NCBI GenBank assembly: GCA_905182815.1
Contig: CAJJCX010000002.1
Span: forward strand, 1 to 64,000
Length of the DNA: 64,000 bases
Direction of reading: 5' to 3'
Source: an uncultured Candidatus Thioglobus sp.
GTDB taxonomy: Bacteria > Pseudomonadota > Gammaproteobacteria > PS1 > Pseudothioglobaceae
Made by a program: the position numbers and the translations under genes. Of this stretch, positions 29,489 through 40,385 are shown one piece after another. Position 1 is the stretch's first letter; each line of letters starts with the position of its first letter. The notes under the pieces were generated by a model that searched no databases, was not told where the DNA came from, and was given only the letters and a program-made list of their open reading frames with translations.

Positions 29489-31014
29489 AATTGTTTTAAT
29501 CTAACTCCAAGTGTATAAAGCGTTAAAAAATATATAGCTATTGAAATGGTAATAGTTTTTGAAATAAGTATAGTCCTCTCTATTAGAGAGGATTCAAGAT
29601 AAAGACTTATACTTGAATCAAAGTAATAAATATACAGCGACATTATAGTGACTGCAAATATTACTTTAACTAGCATTTTATAAAAAGTAATATGAAACCT
29701 AAATATTGACTGCTTTATTAAGAAAAAATATAGAATTGCAGCATTAATTAGCGCTGAGATTGATGTGGCCGCTGCTAAGCCAACATGATCAAAGTACTGA
29801 ACTAATATTAAATTTAGAACTATATTTGAAACCATTGCAACTACGCCAGCTTTAACAGGAGTTTTAGTGTCTCCTCTTGATAGAAAAATTGGCGCAAAGA
29901 TTTTTATTGCAATGAACGCCATTAAGCCAGAGCCATATGCCTGAAGACTTAAAGATGTTTTTTTAGCAGATAAGGCATCAAATGCATCATATTGAAAAAG
30001 CGTAATTATTAGTTCTTCTGCAAGCAGAACTAAACCAGCACAAGCAGGAAGTCCTAATAAAATTGCATATAAAAGAGCTTTATCAATTGTATTTATAAAG
30101 TTTTTAGTGTCATTTTTTGCATGATAGTTACTCAGTTTTGCCAGTGCAACAGTAGCTAAAGCAATGCCAATTAAAGCTAGAGGAAGCTCTAGTAACCTAT
30201 CTGAATAATACAGCCATGAGACACTTCCAGCTATAAGGGTTGATGCAATCATTGTGTCAACTAATAAATTAATTTGAGATACTGATACTCCAAACAAGGC
30301 TGGAAGCATTCTCTTTCTAAGTATTGAAAGTGCCTTATGATGACCAAACTGTAATTTAGGTAGTCGTTTTATTTTTCTTAAAAATGGAATTTGAAAGCCA
30401 AGCTGTATAATTCCTCCAATGAGGACGCCCCAGGCTAGTGCCATAATTGGTGTGGACAAGTATTTAGATAAAAATACAGCGCTAAGGATTAATGAAACAT
30501 TTAGTAATACTGGAGTAAATGCTGGAATTATAAAATTATCATAAGTATTAAGGATAGATCCAGATAAGGCAGTAAGAGATATTAAAAGCAAATAAGGAAA
30601 AGTAATTCGAAGCATATCAGAGGCTAAATTAAACTGAGTTGCATCAGCTTTAAAGTAGAACCCCCATGCAAATAAAAGTATTATTAATGGCGCTATTACA
30701 ATTGCAATAAGGGTAATAATCATAAGTATGCTGAGTAATTTAGTAGCAATATGATTAATTACTAATTGAACCTCTTCATCAGATTGATTAGCTTTTGACT
30801 CTGCCAAAATTGGCAAAAAGGCTTGTGAAAAAGCGCCTTCGGCAAATAGACGCCTAAAAAAATTAGGTATTCTAAAGGCTACTAAGAATGCATCAGTTAG
30901 CTCATTAGCTCCAAAGAGCCTTGCAATAATAAAATCTCGAACTAGCCCTAAGATTCTTGAAATAAAGGTCATTGCAGCGACAATGCTGCTGGACTTTATG
31001 AAAGACTTAGACAT
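29485..31014 (-). CDS. murJ: Lipid II flippase MurJ
   Basis: Inner-membrane flippase of the MOP superfamily that moves the peptidoglycan precursor lipid II to the periplasm. At 509 residues with about 14 hydrophobic segments. The N-terminal signature is [49 protein letters not shown], which carries the conserved arginines. It follows lpxA by 15 bp and overlaps yggX. An lpxA-to-murJ junction departs from the usual lpxA-lpxB order, and lpxB is not in the window. Confidence 0.94.
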   Translation of the reverse strand: MSKSFIKSSSIVAAMTFISRILGLVRDFIIARLFGANELTDAFLVAFRIPNFFRRLFAEGAFSQAFLPILAESKANQSDEEVQLVINHIATKLLSILMIITLIAIVIAPLIILLFAWGFYFKADATQFNLASDMLRITFPYLLLISLTALSGSILNTYDNFIIPAFTPVLLNVSLILSAVFLSKYLSTPIMALAWGVLIGGIIQLGFQIPFLRKIKRLPKLQFGHHKALSILRKRMLPALFGVSVSQINLLVDTMIASTLIAGSVSWLYYSDRLLELPLALIGIALATVALAKLSNYHAKNDTKNFINTIDKALLYAILLGLPACAGLVLLAEELIITLFQYDAFDALSAKKTSLSLQAYGSGLMAFIAIKIFAPIFLSRGDTKTPVKAGVVAMVSNIVLNLILVQYFDHVGLAAATSISALINAAILYFFLIKQSIFRFHITFYKMLVKVIFAVTIMSLYIYYFDSSISLYLESSLIERTILISKTITISIAIYFLTLYTLGVRLKQL

Positions 31015-31029
31015 AACAGAAAATGCTAT

Positions 31030-31827
31030 CTATTCATCAACTGGGCCGCGCATGATGCCCACTCTTGAGTTTCGTATACATTCTACAAATTGCATAACTT
31101 CGTGACTGTCAGATTCTGATGCTTCAAGCTCACTTAGTGCATGGTCAAGAAGTCTGCCTTGAGAATCACGATAAACGACCTTAAAGGCTCGTTTTATAGA
31201 TGAAATTGAGCTTGCACTAAAACCTCTTCTCTTCATTCCAACAGAGTTAATGCTTCTTATTTTTGGATGGATGCCAGCTGCAACCATATAGTCAGGGATA
31301 TCTTTATTAATTTGACTACCCATTCCAGCGTAAGAATGCCTTCCAATGCCGCAAAATTGTTTAACTAAAACAAAGCCACCAAGTATGGCCCAGTCTGAAA
31401 TTCTAACATGACCAGCTAGTGAGGCGTTATTAGACATAATGATATGATCACCGAGCTGACAATCATGTGCAATATGAACATACGACATGAGCATATTATT
31501 TGAGCCAATTCTTGTTAAAGAGTTCTCTTTTTCAGTGCCTCTGTTAATTGTGCAAAACTCCCTAATCATGTTGTCATCTCCTATCACTAGGTTGCTTTCT
31601 TGCCCATCTTGATAAGTAATATCTTGAGGATCACCACCAATAGAAGCAAAAGAGTAAATATGATTATTTTTACCAATTTTCGTAGGGCCTGCAATTACAG
31701 CATGAGAATCTATTACTGTTCCAGCTCCTATTTCAACATTAGCACCAATAACTGCATAAGCTGCTATTTCAGCACTTTTATGAATTTTAGCGCTTTCATG
31801 AATAATGGCAGAAGGGTCAGTAGACAT
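31030..31827 (-). CDS. lpxA: UDP-N-acetylglucosamine acyltransferase
   Basis: First enzyme of lipid A synthesis, transferring an acyl chain from ACP to UDP-GlcNAc. It has the left-handed beta-helix hexapeptide repeats over about 1-180, the active-site His in VHIAHDCQLGDHIIMSN and the C-terminal helical domain. At 265 residues it matches E. coli LpxA (262). It follows fabZ by 5 bp in the classic lpxD-fabZ-lpxA order and presumably shares the bamA operon transcript. Confidence 0.95.
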   Translation of the reverse strand: MSTDPSAIIHESAKIHKSAEIAAYAVIGANVEIGAGTVIDSHAVIAGPTKIGKNNHIYSFASIGGDPQDITYQDGQESNLVIGDDNMIREFCTINRGTEKENSLTRIGSNNMLMSYVHIAHDCQLGDHIIMSNNASLAGHVRISDWAILGGFVLVKQFCGIGRHSYAGMGSQINKDIPDYMVAAGIHPKIRSINSVGMKRRGFSASSISSIKRAFKVVYRDSQGRLLDHALSELEASESDSHEVMQFVECIRNSRVGIMRGPVDE

Positions 31828-31832
31828 AATTA

Positions 31833-32276
31833 TTATTCAGCAGATTTTTGAGTACATAAAATTTCAGCAGAAGTAACTAATTTACCCTCAACTGAGGCCT
31901 TGCAGTTGAATTTCCATATGCCGCGTTTGACAGTAATAATTTCAGCATAAATTTCTAGTTGATCACCTGGCTCAACCATCCTTTTAAAGCGAACTTTATC
32001 AACACCTACCAACATGTAAATTTGACCAGTTTGTGGCTTTCCAACCTCAGATTTAAAAGCTAATATTCCAGTTGCTTGTGCTAAAGCTTCAATAATTAGA
32101 ACCCCAGGCATAATAGGCTGATCGGGAAAGTGACCAGTAAAATGTGGCTCATTAAAAGTAACATTTTTTATAGCTGTAAGGCTTTTTCCTACCTCAAGGT
32201 TAGTTACCCTATCAATAAGCAAGAAAGGGTAGCGGTGAGGTAGAAAATTTTTAACCTCGTTAATATTCATTTTCAT
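31833..32276 (-). CDS. fabZ: 3-hydroxyacyl-ACP dehydratase FabZ
   Basis: Hot-dog-fold dehydratase of fatty acid elongation. The catalytic His is in [23 protein letters not shown], with the Glu of the same segment; the N-terminal [13 protein letters not shown] is characteristic. Its 147 residues are normal (E. coli 151). It lies 5 bp from both lpxA and the disrupted lpxD, fitting the conserved lpxD-fabZ-lpxA block that balances phospholipid and lipid A supply. Confidence 0.95.
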   Translation of the reverse strand: MKMNINEVKNFLPHRYPFLLIDRVTNLEVGKSLTAIKNVTFNEPHFTGHFPDQPIMPGVLIIEALAQATGILAFKSEVGKPQTGQIYMLVGVDKVRFKRMVEPGDQLEIYAEIITVKRGIWKFNCKASVEGKLVTSAEILCTQKSAE

Positions 32277-32280
32277 AGGG

Positions 32281-33286
32281 TTATTTAATATTTTTTAATT
32301 TAATTTTTAGCAGAGTAGCAATTTTATCAAGTTTTGTGAGCCATACTCCTACCTTTTTCCATTCAGAATGAAGCATAAGAGGAACAAAGCCAGTATAAAC
32401 TCCTGGTTTTGTTATATTTCTATTGACTGTGCTAGTTGCGTTAACTATAACATCATCAGTAATTGTTAGGTGGCCAACAATACCAACCATGCCACCAATC
32501 ATGCATCTTTTCCCAATAACAGTAGTTCCAGCAATGCCAGTTTTTGCTGCAATAGCAGTATCACTTCCAATAATTACGTTATGAGCTATGTGAACAAGAT
32601 TGTCAATTTTTACTCCATCTATGAATTTCTGTATTATCAATAGAGCCTCTGTCAATAGTTGTGTTAGCCCCAATAGAGACATCATCACCAATAATCACAT
32701 TTCCAAGATGAGCAATTGCATGCCACTGGTTGTTTTGATCTCTTGCATTTCCAAAGCCTTCAGAGCCAATAACTGCACCAGATGAAATTACACATTTTTT
32801 ACCAATTTCACACCCTTTTTGGATTGTTACGTTTGATTCAATTAGTGAATTCATACCAATAGTTACGTCATCTTCGATTACACAATTTGCTCCAATAGAA
32901 GTATTTTCACCAATAGTTACATTTTTACCAATAATACAACCTGGAGCAAAATCAACTTTACTATAGGAATTTATTACTTGAGAAGCTGTTTGAAAATGAT
33001 TAATGTTTTGATGATTCTTAAATTGATGCGTTAATAATGCATAAGCTAAAGAAACATTTTCAACTAATAAAGCATTCGAAGGGCAATGCTCAATAAGCTT
33101 TTTATCAACAATTACAGCGCCAGCATTAGAGTTAGTTAGAGATTTTTTATATTTCTGACTTACTGCATGAGAAATTTGGTCTGAAGTAGCATTATCTAAA
33201 GTATTCATTCCTATAATTTCTTTAGAAGATTCCCCATAAACTTTGGCGTCTATTAGTTTAGCAATTTCTTCAAGAGTAAGCATCAT
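32281..33286 (-). pseudogene. lpxD: UDP-3-O-acylglucosamine N-acyltransferase, one frameshift
   Basis: Third lipid A enzyme, adding the N-linked hydroxyacyl chain. Two reading frames together encode a complete LpxD: N-terminal uridine-binding domain and hexapeptide helix up to TTIDRGSIDNTEI (33286 to about 32625), then DGVKIDNLVHIAHNVIIGSD with the catalytic His and the C terminus (about 32620 to 32281). Removing one base, most simply the G at 32623, restores one frame of about 335 residues (E. coli 341). The gene is essential in most Gram-negatives, so a sequence error is more likely than real loss. It overlaps skp by 3-4 nt. Confidence 0.85.
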
Positions 33287-33779
33287 AATGAATTATTTTG
33301 AATTCTTTGAATCACTTTATTGGTAATGTTCACCTCATCACTTACAAAGGCGGCATTTTCATAAAGAATAAGATCATAGCTTTCAGAAATCGCCAGGTCA
33401 TTGATTGTGTTGTTGATTAGTAGTTCAATTTTTTGAAGTAATTCGATTTTTTTAGTATTCATCGTTTCTTGCCAATACTCTGTTTCTTTTTTAAAACTTT
33501 CTTCAAGTAAAGTAAGTTTAGATAATTCTATTTGAAGATTTTCTTTTTTTTCAGTATTATTAATAGCGATAATTCTCTCTCTAAGAAGCTCAATGTGTTT
33601 GAATAAGTCTAGTAATTCTTGTTTTTTTGGCTCAAACTCTTAGATATTTGGTCTACACTTTGTTGATATTGGGGTAAGTTATTAATAATTTTCTGCGTAT
33701 CAATATAGCCAATTTTAACTGTGTCAGTCCATGCAGAAAAAGACAGTAATACTAAGCAAGATATAACTAAAATCCTCAT
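33283..33779 (-). pseudogene. skp: Periplasmic chaperone Skp/OmpH, one frameshift
   Basis: Periplasmic chaperone for unfolded outer-membrane proteins. The first frame, from the ATG at 33779, begins with a signal peptide (MRILVISCLVLLSFSAW) followed by KIGYIDTQKIINNLPQYQ. Adding one base near 33642 joins it to FEPKKQELLDLFKHIELLRERI, a coiled-coil tentacle, and the C-terminal SYDLILYENAAFVSDE typical of OmpH. The restored length is about 165 residues. It lies between bamA (7 bp) and lpxD, the conserved order, and the break is probably a sequence error. Confidence 0.8.
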
Positions 33780-33786
33780 GAAGATT

Positions 33787-36102
33787 TTAGAAACCAGTCC
33801 CTATAGAAAGCCAAAGTCTTCAGTGATATCACCAGCTTTTTTCAGAATGGAGTTGATATAAATGCTCCAATTGATCCAATTGGGCTTAGATATGCAAATC
33901 CAAATCCTGCAGACATTCTTATATCACCAAGTTTAATATTTGAGCTTTTTTCATAGATATTTCCTGCGTCTATAAATGCACTCATTCTCATTTTTTCATT
34001 ATCTTCAAAGAAAAAAGCAGGTGTTATTAAGTTTGCACTTCCAAGTATTGAAATTTCACCACCTTTTGCTTTTCCATTTGGATAAAGTGGGCCAAGCGTT
34101 TTATTTCCAAAACCTCTAATGGATCCTGCTCCCCCTCCAAAATGGCGTTTATAGAAAGGTAGTTCTTTACCACTATAGCCCTTTGAAAGGTTCAAATTAC
34201 CAGTAAGTTTTAAAGTTGTTGTGGTATTAATGGGGCATAGCTCGTATGATCAGCACTTATGTTGAAGTATCTGTAGTCCCCAAGAGGAAGAGATATCCCA
34301 GATTTAACGAGTTATTAACGCCTTCTGTTGGGTACATATAATTATTTAGTGTATTTTTACTCCAACTAACATTTGCCTTAAATTCATCATTACTTTTTAT
34401 AGCACACTGAGCTTGATTCATAGCCAGTTCCTGCAAAAAGTGCGCTACATTTGATATCATTTTTTGAGTATTCTAAGTTGGCATTAATTCTAGTATCATC
34501 ACTAAGAGGAAGGCCGTATCCAAAAGTAACACCAGTTGATCAATCTCATAGGAGTTTGCCGCTACATCATCATTATCAATTTCACTTTTGAATGCACCGA
34601 TACTTACACTATGACCTTCATCATTAAAATTTGGATTCATAAAATAAAAACTAACCTTGTTAAATGATTTTGCAATTTTAAGGTCGGCATTAAGTGTGTT
34701 TCCAGATCCAAATATATTTTTTTCTTGAATTCCAGCGCCAAAAGCAACACCATAATTATTACTATGACTCATTGAAAAGCTTACCGAACCAGTTTGAGTT
34801 TCTTCTACATTAAAGTTAATATCAATTTTATCAGCCATGCCTTCAACTTCAGAAGTTGAGATTTGAACATCTGAAAAGTAACCAAGTCGTCTTAAGTTAA
34901 GTAAAGATTCTTTAAGTATGCTTCTAGAATATAAGCCACCTTCTGAAATTCCAATTTCTCTTCTAATGACTTCATCTTGAGTGCGAGTATTTCCAGTGAA
35001 TAGTTATTCTATTTAGGTATGTTTTTTTATTTAAAGATATGTCAAAATTAATATTAACGGAATCCAAAAAATCTGAGGTAATAGGATTAACTTCTACAAA
35101 AGCGTAACCTTGGTCAGCATATAGGTCTGTAAGTGACTGAATATCATGATAATGAGGTTTCGGTTAAATACATCACCTTTTGACATAGAAATAGTATTAT
35201 TAAGTTCATTAGACTTATGTTGCCAAGCTCTCCTTCAAAAGAAACATCTCCTAAGTTTGTATTGAATTCCTTCAGATACTTCAATATTAATAGAAAGTTT
35301 CTCTTTATTTTCATTAAGAGTCAGACTCAACATTCAAGAACCTTAAAGTCTAAATAACCTGAGTCAAAATATGTTTGCTGTCATCATCTCAATTCCATTT
35401 CTTAATTTAGAATCAGTGAAATCATCTTTATTTGTAAAGTAGTTTATTAGAGCCATATCAGGCTCACCTATTTTAAATAATTTCAATAAGTTCCTTTTCA
35501 GAAATCTTATCTGAGCCAGAGATACAAATGAATCTATAGTAGCTCGATTTCCTTGAGATACTATAAGCTCAATTCCAGCTCTATTTTGGGTGTCTATTTC
35601 AATATTATGAATAATTTCTGAGTTGAAATATCCAGCTTGAGAGTATTTAGATTCAAGGAGTAATAAAAAATCTTCTAGCTTTTTTTCTGTAAAAATATTT
35701 CCTGTTGAAAGTTGGTTTTCAGTAATCTGCTCATTTAATGCCTCAGAAGTAAAGTGTATTTTCTCACCTTTTAACCAGTTAGAAAAGCCAGAATCTGAGC
35801 TTAATTCAATTTCTAAATACTTTATTGTTGGATTTTCTTTTAACGTAATGTTAAGTGATTTTTCATTTTTAACAATACTGATATTTTCAAATAGCCCAGT
35901 TTTAAATAGAGATTCAATGATTTGATCACTCACATAAGGTGAAAAGATTTGACCAGTTTCAAAAGGTATTAAGTTCTAATAAAGTGCTTTCAGAGGTATT
36001 ATTAAGCCCAATAAAATTAATTTTATTAATTGGATTGGCGAATGCTTGTGTTGTAAAAAATAAGAAAAGAAGAGCTGATAACTGAATAAATTTATTTTTC
36101 AT
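33787..36102 (-). pseudogene. bamA: Outer-membrane protein assembly factor BamA, broken by about a dozen frameshifts
   Basis: Core Omp85 protein of the BAM complex, inserting beta-barrels into the outer membrane. It starts at 36102 with a signal peptide (MKNKFIQLSALLFLFFTTQAFA). POTRA segments and barrel segments such as RHFGGGAGSIRGFGNKTLGP (the conserved VRGF-like loop) are recoverable only by switching frame repeatedly. Breaks are near 35965, 35370, 35330, 35318, 35265, 35215, 35160, 35000, 34540, 34470, 34250, 33840 and 33805. After correction it ends FSIGTGF, with the C-terminal Phe of barrel proteins. Size is about 770 codons. Essential gene, so sequence error is likely. Confidence 0.85.
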
Positions 36103-36172
36103 TTTTTTTACCTGAATTAATTAATTTTTTATTTATATTAATTGTAATAATAAATATAAATAAACTTAAGTA

Positions 36173-36203
36173 ATTTTAACAAAATTACCAATCATATTGT
36201 CAA
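36173..36203 (-). promoter_or_regulatory. Candidate bamA operon promoter
   Basis: On the minus strand a perfect -35 TTGACA (36203-36198), a 19-bp spacer and TAAAAT (36178-36173) with a TGT extended -10. It lies about 70 bp before the bamA ATG and could drive the whole bamA-skp-lpxD-fabZ-lpxA run. Confidence 0.5.
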
Positions 36204-36282
36204 AGTAAAGCTAAAAATTCTAATTGTTAGCTTTTGAGTCTAAATTTGAACTTCATGGTAATTGTTACTGTTATTTTTATTT

Positions 36283-36606
36283 TCAACTCGGTTGCAGGTA
36301 ATCTAGCCAAAGTTCATCTTTTTTGCTACCAAGCTTATACAAGTTACTCCACGAGTATATTCCAGTAGTATGGCCATCACTGAAATGAATTGCAATTGCA
36401 TAATTTCCCATGGGAACAAGTGTTTGAATAGTAACATCTTGCTTATCAAGCTGAAGAGTTTCTTGTCCAGGACCATGCCCTTGAACTTCTGCTGATGGAG
36501 AGTAAACTCTAAGATATTCACTTGTCATAGGGTAATCAGTCTCATCAAATCTTACAGTAAGAAGTTTTTTATCCTTACTAAGAGTTATATTGCTAGGTGT
36601 ATTCAT
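36283..36606 (-). CDS. DUF971 (gamma-butyrobetaine hydroxylase-like N-terminal) domain protein
   Basis: A 107-residue single-domain DUF971 protein. Family segments are ITLSKDKKLLTVRFD, YLRVYSPSAEVQGHG and GNYAIAIHFSDGHTTGIYSWSNLYKLG. This small domain also occurs at the N terminus of gamma-butyrobetaine hydroxylases and in Fe-S carrier-associated proteins, and its stand-alone form has no settled role. It is on the minus strand 180 bp upstream of bamA and divergent from dapF. The family is sure, the function unknown. Confidence 0.88.
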   Translation of the reverse strand: MNTPSNITLSKDKKLLTVRFDETDYPMTSEYLRVYSPSAEVQGHGPGQETLQLDKQDVTIQTLVPMGNYAIAIHFSDGHTTGIYSWSNLYKLGSKKDELWLDYLQPS

Positions 36607-36690
36607 TATTTTTATTGATTTTAATTATTGTAAGATTTTAGCATAGCAGTATCTAAATAAATCATGATACAAAAGGTTAAAATATATATC

Positions 36691-37509
36691 ATGATATATT
36701 TTACAAAAATGCATGGCCTTGGAAATGACTTCGTAATAATTGATAATATTGATGGGAATGTTAGTTTATCAACTGAAGAGATTCGAAAATTATCTGATCG
36801 TCGTTTTGGGATTGGCTTTGATCAATTGCTCATGGTTGAGAGTTCATCATCAAAAGATGCTGACTTTCGTTATGTAATATTTAATGCTGATGGCTCTGAA
36901 GTTAACCAATGTGGAAATGGCGCAAGGTGTTTTGCTCTTTATATTCAAAAGAAAAATTTATCTTATAAGAACCCACTTTCTGTTGAAACTAATACTGGCA
37001 TTATGGTTTTAACAGTCAACAGTGATGACTCTGTTCGAGTTGAGATGGGTGAGCCAAATTTTCTTCCATCAATAATTCCTCTTAATGTTAATGAAGAGAG
37101 TTCTGAATATATGGTTGAGGGTTTTAAAGTTGGTTCTTTATCGATTGGCAATCCTCATGCTATTTTGATTTTGGATGACATATCTGATATAGATTCTACT
37201 GCATTAAAAATTCAATCTTCTAATGACTTTCCTGAGGGTGTCAATGTTGGGTTTATGAAGGTATTAAGTAAAGATGAAGTTCAGTTAAGGGTTGTTGAGA
37301 GAGGGGCTGGTGAGACACTTGCTTGCGGCTCAGGTGCATGTGCAGCTGTGATTCATGGAATTAGGCTTGGTCTTCTTAATTCAAAGGTAAAAGTGCGCTT
37401 AAATGGCGGCAATGCAATGGTTGAGTATGATGGACAAAAAGTCTATCTTACTGGCCCTGGAGAGTTTGTTTATGAAGGCTCAATTAATCTGAGAAGTGCG
37501 CCATCCTAA
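36691..37509 (+). CDS. dapF: Diaminopimelate epimerase
   Basis: Interconverts LL- and meso-diaminopimelate for lysine and peptidoglycan. It has the two catalytic cysteines in NQCGNGARCFA and LACGSGACAA. I start it at the ATG at 36691 (MIYFTKMHGLGNDFV, 272 residues; E. coli 274) rather than the upstream ATG at 36664, which adds nine residues absent from the family. It is divergent from the DUF971 gene and its stop interlocks by 4 nt with the apaH stop on the other strand. Confidence 0.95.
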   Translation: MIYFTKMHGLGNDFVIIDNIDGNVSLSTEEIRKLSDRRFGIGFDQLLMVESSSSKDADFRYVIFNADGSEVNQCGNGARCFALYIQKKNLSYKNPLSVETNTGIMVLTVNSDDSVRVEMGEPNFLPSIIPLNVNEESSEYMVEGFKVGSLSIGNPHAILILDDISDIDSTALKIQSSNDFPEGVNVGFMKVLSKDEVQLRVVERGAGETLACGSGACAAVIHGIRLGLLNSKVKVRLNGGNAMVEYDGQKVYLTGPGEFVYEGSINLRSAPS

Positions 37510-38312
37510 TTAATCTCTAATGATTTTTGTGAAATATAATTGTGATTCTCTAAGTCATAAGCTGTAAGTCTATCACCCCATACGCACCCATGATCTAGAG
37601 GGTAAATATTTTTAGAGTCAACATCTTTAAGAGATGACCAGTGCCCAAAAAATATTTCTTCATCAGCCATTAGTCGGTTTGAATGCAAAAACCAGGCTTC
37701 AAAGTTTTCTGGATTTTGATCAACATTTAACTTATGCTCAAATTCAAGCTCACCATCTTCTTTGCAAAAACGCATTCTCATTAAGGCATTTATTGTGTAA
37801 CGAGAGCCTTCTTCATTAGAAAGGTTACTCAGTCCATTTATTTGGATAATTACCATACATTTTGGATAAAAATTCACTCACATTTTTTGATTGAAGATTT
37901 TTATGAACTGCCTCTGCATTTTTGATTACATCTGACTTGCTCCATTGAGGTGGGACTCCTGCGTGAACAAAGAGCGCATCTTTATGTTCAATTACAAGTG
38001 GCCTAGTAAGGAGATAGTCAAGTAAAACAGTTTTATCAGAGCAGATAATATGTCTAAGAACGTGTCATTTTTGTTAGGCTGGCGCTCAGTTAATGCACAA
38101 ACCAGTAGATGAAAATCATGGTTACCAAGAACCATGTCCATGTTATCTTGATTTGACTGAATAAAGCGGAGCGTTTCAAGTGAGTTATTGCCTCGATTAA
38201 CAACATCACCTAGGAAGTACAATCGATCTCTATCGATATTATAATTAATTTTATTTAAGAGCCCTTTAAGGCTTTTAAAACAGCCTTGAACGTCTCCAAT
38301 GGCATAGTCCAT
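37506..38312 (-). pseudogene. apaH: Diadenosine tetraphosphatase ApaH, two frameshifts
   Basis: Symmetrical Ap4A hydrolase of the calcineurin-like phosphatase family. The N-terminal piece (from 38312) contains the metal motifs GDVQGCFKSL, FLGDVVNRG and VLGNHDFHLL. Shifting frame near 38055 recovers LLDYLLTRPLVIEHKDALFVHAGVPPQW-type sequence. A second shift near 37832 reaches the C-terminal part with FFGHWSSL and DHGCVWGDRLTAY. The combined length of about 268 residues is near E. coli ApaH (280). The order pdxA-ksgA-apaG-apaH is conserved. The breaks resemble the other single-base errors nearby. Confidence 0.82.
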
Positions 38313-38321
38313 GTGTTTTGC

Positions 38322-38699
38322 CTAATGAAGGGTGTAGGGTTCACTTAATGTAAACTCTGGAATGACCGCATCAAATCTTTGTCCTTGATCACTAATCATC
38401 CCATAAGAACCTTTCATGGTTCCCGTTTCAGTGCTAATTACTGCACCAGAACTATATTTAAAGCTTTCACCAGGAGAAAGGTGGGGTTGCTGCCCAATTA
38501 CGCCTTCACCAATAACTTCTTCAGTTTCTCCAGATTCATCTTGTATTAGCCAGCGTCTTGTTCTTAGTTGGGCTCCAGTCTCTCCATTATTCGTAATGGT
38601 AATGGTGTAAGCATAAGCATATTGACTGTTCACTAGATTTGATTGCTCTGGTAAGTAGGTTACTTCTACATTTACTTCAATTTTGTTTTTCATAGTCAT
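38322..38699 (-). CDS. apaG: ApaG (Co2+/Mg2+ efflux-associated) protein
   Basis: A 125-residue fibronectin-like beta-sandwich protein of the ApaG family, whose biochemical role is unsettled. Diagnostic segments are YAYTITITNNGETGAQLRTRRWLIQDESG, GEGVIGQQPHLSPGESFKYSSG and GSYGMISDQGQRFD. It overlaps the end of ksgA by about 20 nt, and the ATG two codons inside (MKNKIEV) is an alternative start. apaH follows 9 bp downstream. Conserved linkage with ksgA and apaH supports the call. Confidence 0.94.
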   Translation of the reverse strand: MTMKNKIEVNVEVTYLPEQSNLVNSQYAYAYTITITNNGETGAQLRTRRWLIQDESGETEEVIGEGVIGQQPHLSPGESFKYSSGAVISTETGTMKGSYGMISDQGQRFDAVIPEFTLSEPYTLH

Positions 38700-39432
38700 T
38701 CATTAAGGTTACAAAGTTTTCAGTACTAAGCATTTCAGCTCTTTGAGATAAGTCAATTTCAGTTTGTGATTGATTTAATACAGATTTTAAACAGTTTTTT
38801 AGTGTTTTTCTTCGCTGAGAGAAGGCAAGTTTTACTATTTCCTCTAAAGGTTTTGAGTTTTTAACTAGCGGCTGCTCTTTCGTTTTCAGATAAAGTATAG
38901 CAGATTCAATTTTTGGCTGAGGTTCGAAAGATTCTTTTGGAACAACAAACATTAACTCAACCTCATAAAAAGCTTGCATCATAACGCTAAGACGTCCATA
39001 AGTCTTATTTCCTGGAGGGGCAACTATTCTATCAACCACTTCTTTTTGAAGCATAAAAGTCATATCAACAATTTGATCTCTATAGTCAAGAAGATGAAAT
39101 AATAAAGGGGAAGAAATATTGTATGGGAGATTTCCAATCACCCTAATTTTATTAGGAATTTGATTGAAATCAAATGTTAGTGCATCTGACTGATAGATGG
39201 TTAGTTTTTCTTCTCCCTCTAATTCAAGCATAGAAACTAGATCTCGATCAATTTCAATAACACTTAAATGATCTAAATATTCAAGTAAAGGGAAAGTAAT
39301 CGCTCCTTTTCCCGGGCCAATTTCTACAATACTGTCATCATTTTTTGGAGATATTGTTGAAATAATTTGGTTGATAATTTGATGATCAACTAAAAAGTTT
39401 TGCCCAAATCTTTTTCTAGGCTGGTGACGCAT
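38677..39432 (-). CDS. rsmA: 16S rRNA dimethyladenosine transferase
   Basis: Also called KsgA, it dimethylates two adjacent adenosines near the 3' end of 16S rRNA during 30S assembly. The SAM-binding motif is VEIGPGKGAITFPLL and the catalytic motif NLPYNISSPLLFHL; the N-terminal RKRFGQNFLVD is typical. The 251 residues are slightly short (E. coli 273). It overlaps pdxA by 17 nt and apaG by about 20 nt, so the group is tightly coupled. Confidence 0.95.
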   Translation of the reverse strand: MRHQPRKRFGQNFLVDHQIINQIISTISPKNDDSIVEIGPGKGAITFPLLEYLDHLSVIEIDRDLVSMLELEGEEKLTIYQSDALTFDFNQIPNKIRVIGNLPYNISSPLLFHLLDYRDQIVDMTFMLQKEVVDRIVAPPGNKTYGRLSVMMQAFYEVELMFVVPKESFEPQPKIESAILYLKTKEQPLVKNSKPLEEIVKLAFSQRRKTLKNCLKSVLNQSQTEIDLSQRAEMLSTENFVTLMNDYEKQN

Positions 39433-40378
39433 TGTTAGTTAAAGTTTTGAAGTAGGAAAGCGCTGTATTAAAGCTACCTAGACTAATATTACCAGTGCCT
39501 GCTAAGTCTAAAGCTGTGCCGTGATCAACAGAAGTGCGAATGAAGGGAAGACCTAAGGTTATATTAGCTGCATTTTTAAAACCTTTTGCTTTTAATACAG
39601 GCAAACCTTGATCATGATACATCGCTAAAACCACATCAATATTTTTTAATGAGTCTGGCGTAAAGGCAGTATCTGCTGGAACTGGTCCAATAAGATTGAT
39701 ACCACTCTTCTTGAGTGAATTTAAAGCAGGAATGATTGTTATTAGCTCTTCATCCCCAAGATATCCATTTTCACCTGCATGTGGGTTAAGACCGCACACA
39801 AGAATTGACGGATTTTTGACTCCTAGGTACTTAAAATCGTTATGAATTATGGTAATGACTTTTATAAGAGATTCTTTTGTAATATTTTTAGATACGTCTT
39901 TTAAGGCAAGATGAGTAGTAGCAAGGGCAACTTTAAGTTGATCTGTTGCAAGAAGCATTACAGTTTTAGGGGTTTGAGTTAAATCAGCAAGATACTCAGT
40001 GTGACCAATAAACTCAATTCCAGATTGATTAATGACAGCCTTATTAATAGGGCCAGTCAACATGCCGCCACAATCCTTATTAACACAATCCTTAGTTGCA
40101 TGCCTAATCAATGATAATACGTAATCTGAATTATCAGGGTTTAACTTGCCTGGCTCAACCCTTGACTTTGTTTTTATAGGATAAATACTTAGTTCGTTTG
40201 CTTTTCTTGTCTTATGTTCCTTTAATGAGATAGGTAAATTAAGAAGTTTTGCTCGATTAATTAATACATCAGGGTCACCATAAACTAGGAGATCTTCATG
40301 CCTTTCTTGTTGGGCGTATATGAGGGCTATGTCAGGACCAATTCCAGAGGGCTCGCCAGAAGTAAATGCAATAGACAT
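39416..40378 (-). CDS. pdxA: 4-hydroxythreonine-4-phosphate dehydrogenase
   Basis: NAD-dependent, zinc-requiring enzyme of pyridoxal phosphate synthesis. It shows the start SGEPSGIGPDIAL, metal-binding histidines in FIGHTEYLAD, GLNPHAGENG and AMYHDQGLPVLKAKGF, and the C-terminal IRTSVDHGTALDLAGTG. Its 320 residues are normal. It is upstream of ksgA with overlapping ends, as in E. coli. Upstream, where surA and lptD would lie in enterics, there is a small DUF2177 membrane-protein gene. Confidence 0.95.
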   Translation of the reverse strand: MSIAFTSGEPSGIGPDIALIYAQQERHEDLLVYGDPDVLINRAKLLNLPISLKEHKTRKANELSIYPIKTKSRVEPGKLNPDNSDYVLSLIRHATKDCVNKDCGGMLTGPINKAVINQSGIEFIGHTEYLADLTQTPKTVMLLATDQLKVALATTHLALKDVSKNITKESLIKVITIIHNDFKYLGVKNPSILVCGLNPHAGENGYLGDEELITIIPALNSLKKSGINLIGPVPADTAFTPDSLKNIDVVLAMYHDQGLPVLKAKGFKNAANITLGLPFIRTSVDHGTALDLAGTGNISLGSFNTALSYFKTLTNNASPA

Positions 40379-40385
40379 AATTAAG

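Noticed and set aside
32603-33286. lpxD N-terminal frame as a complete short gene
   Set aside because: It stops in the middle of the hexapeptide helix, and the continuation is found in the next frame one base away, so it is a frameshifted fragment.
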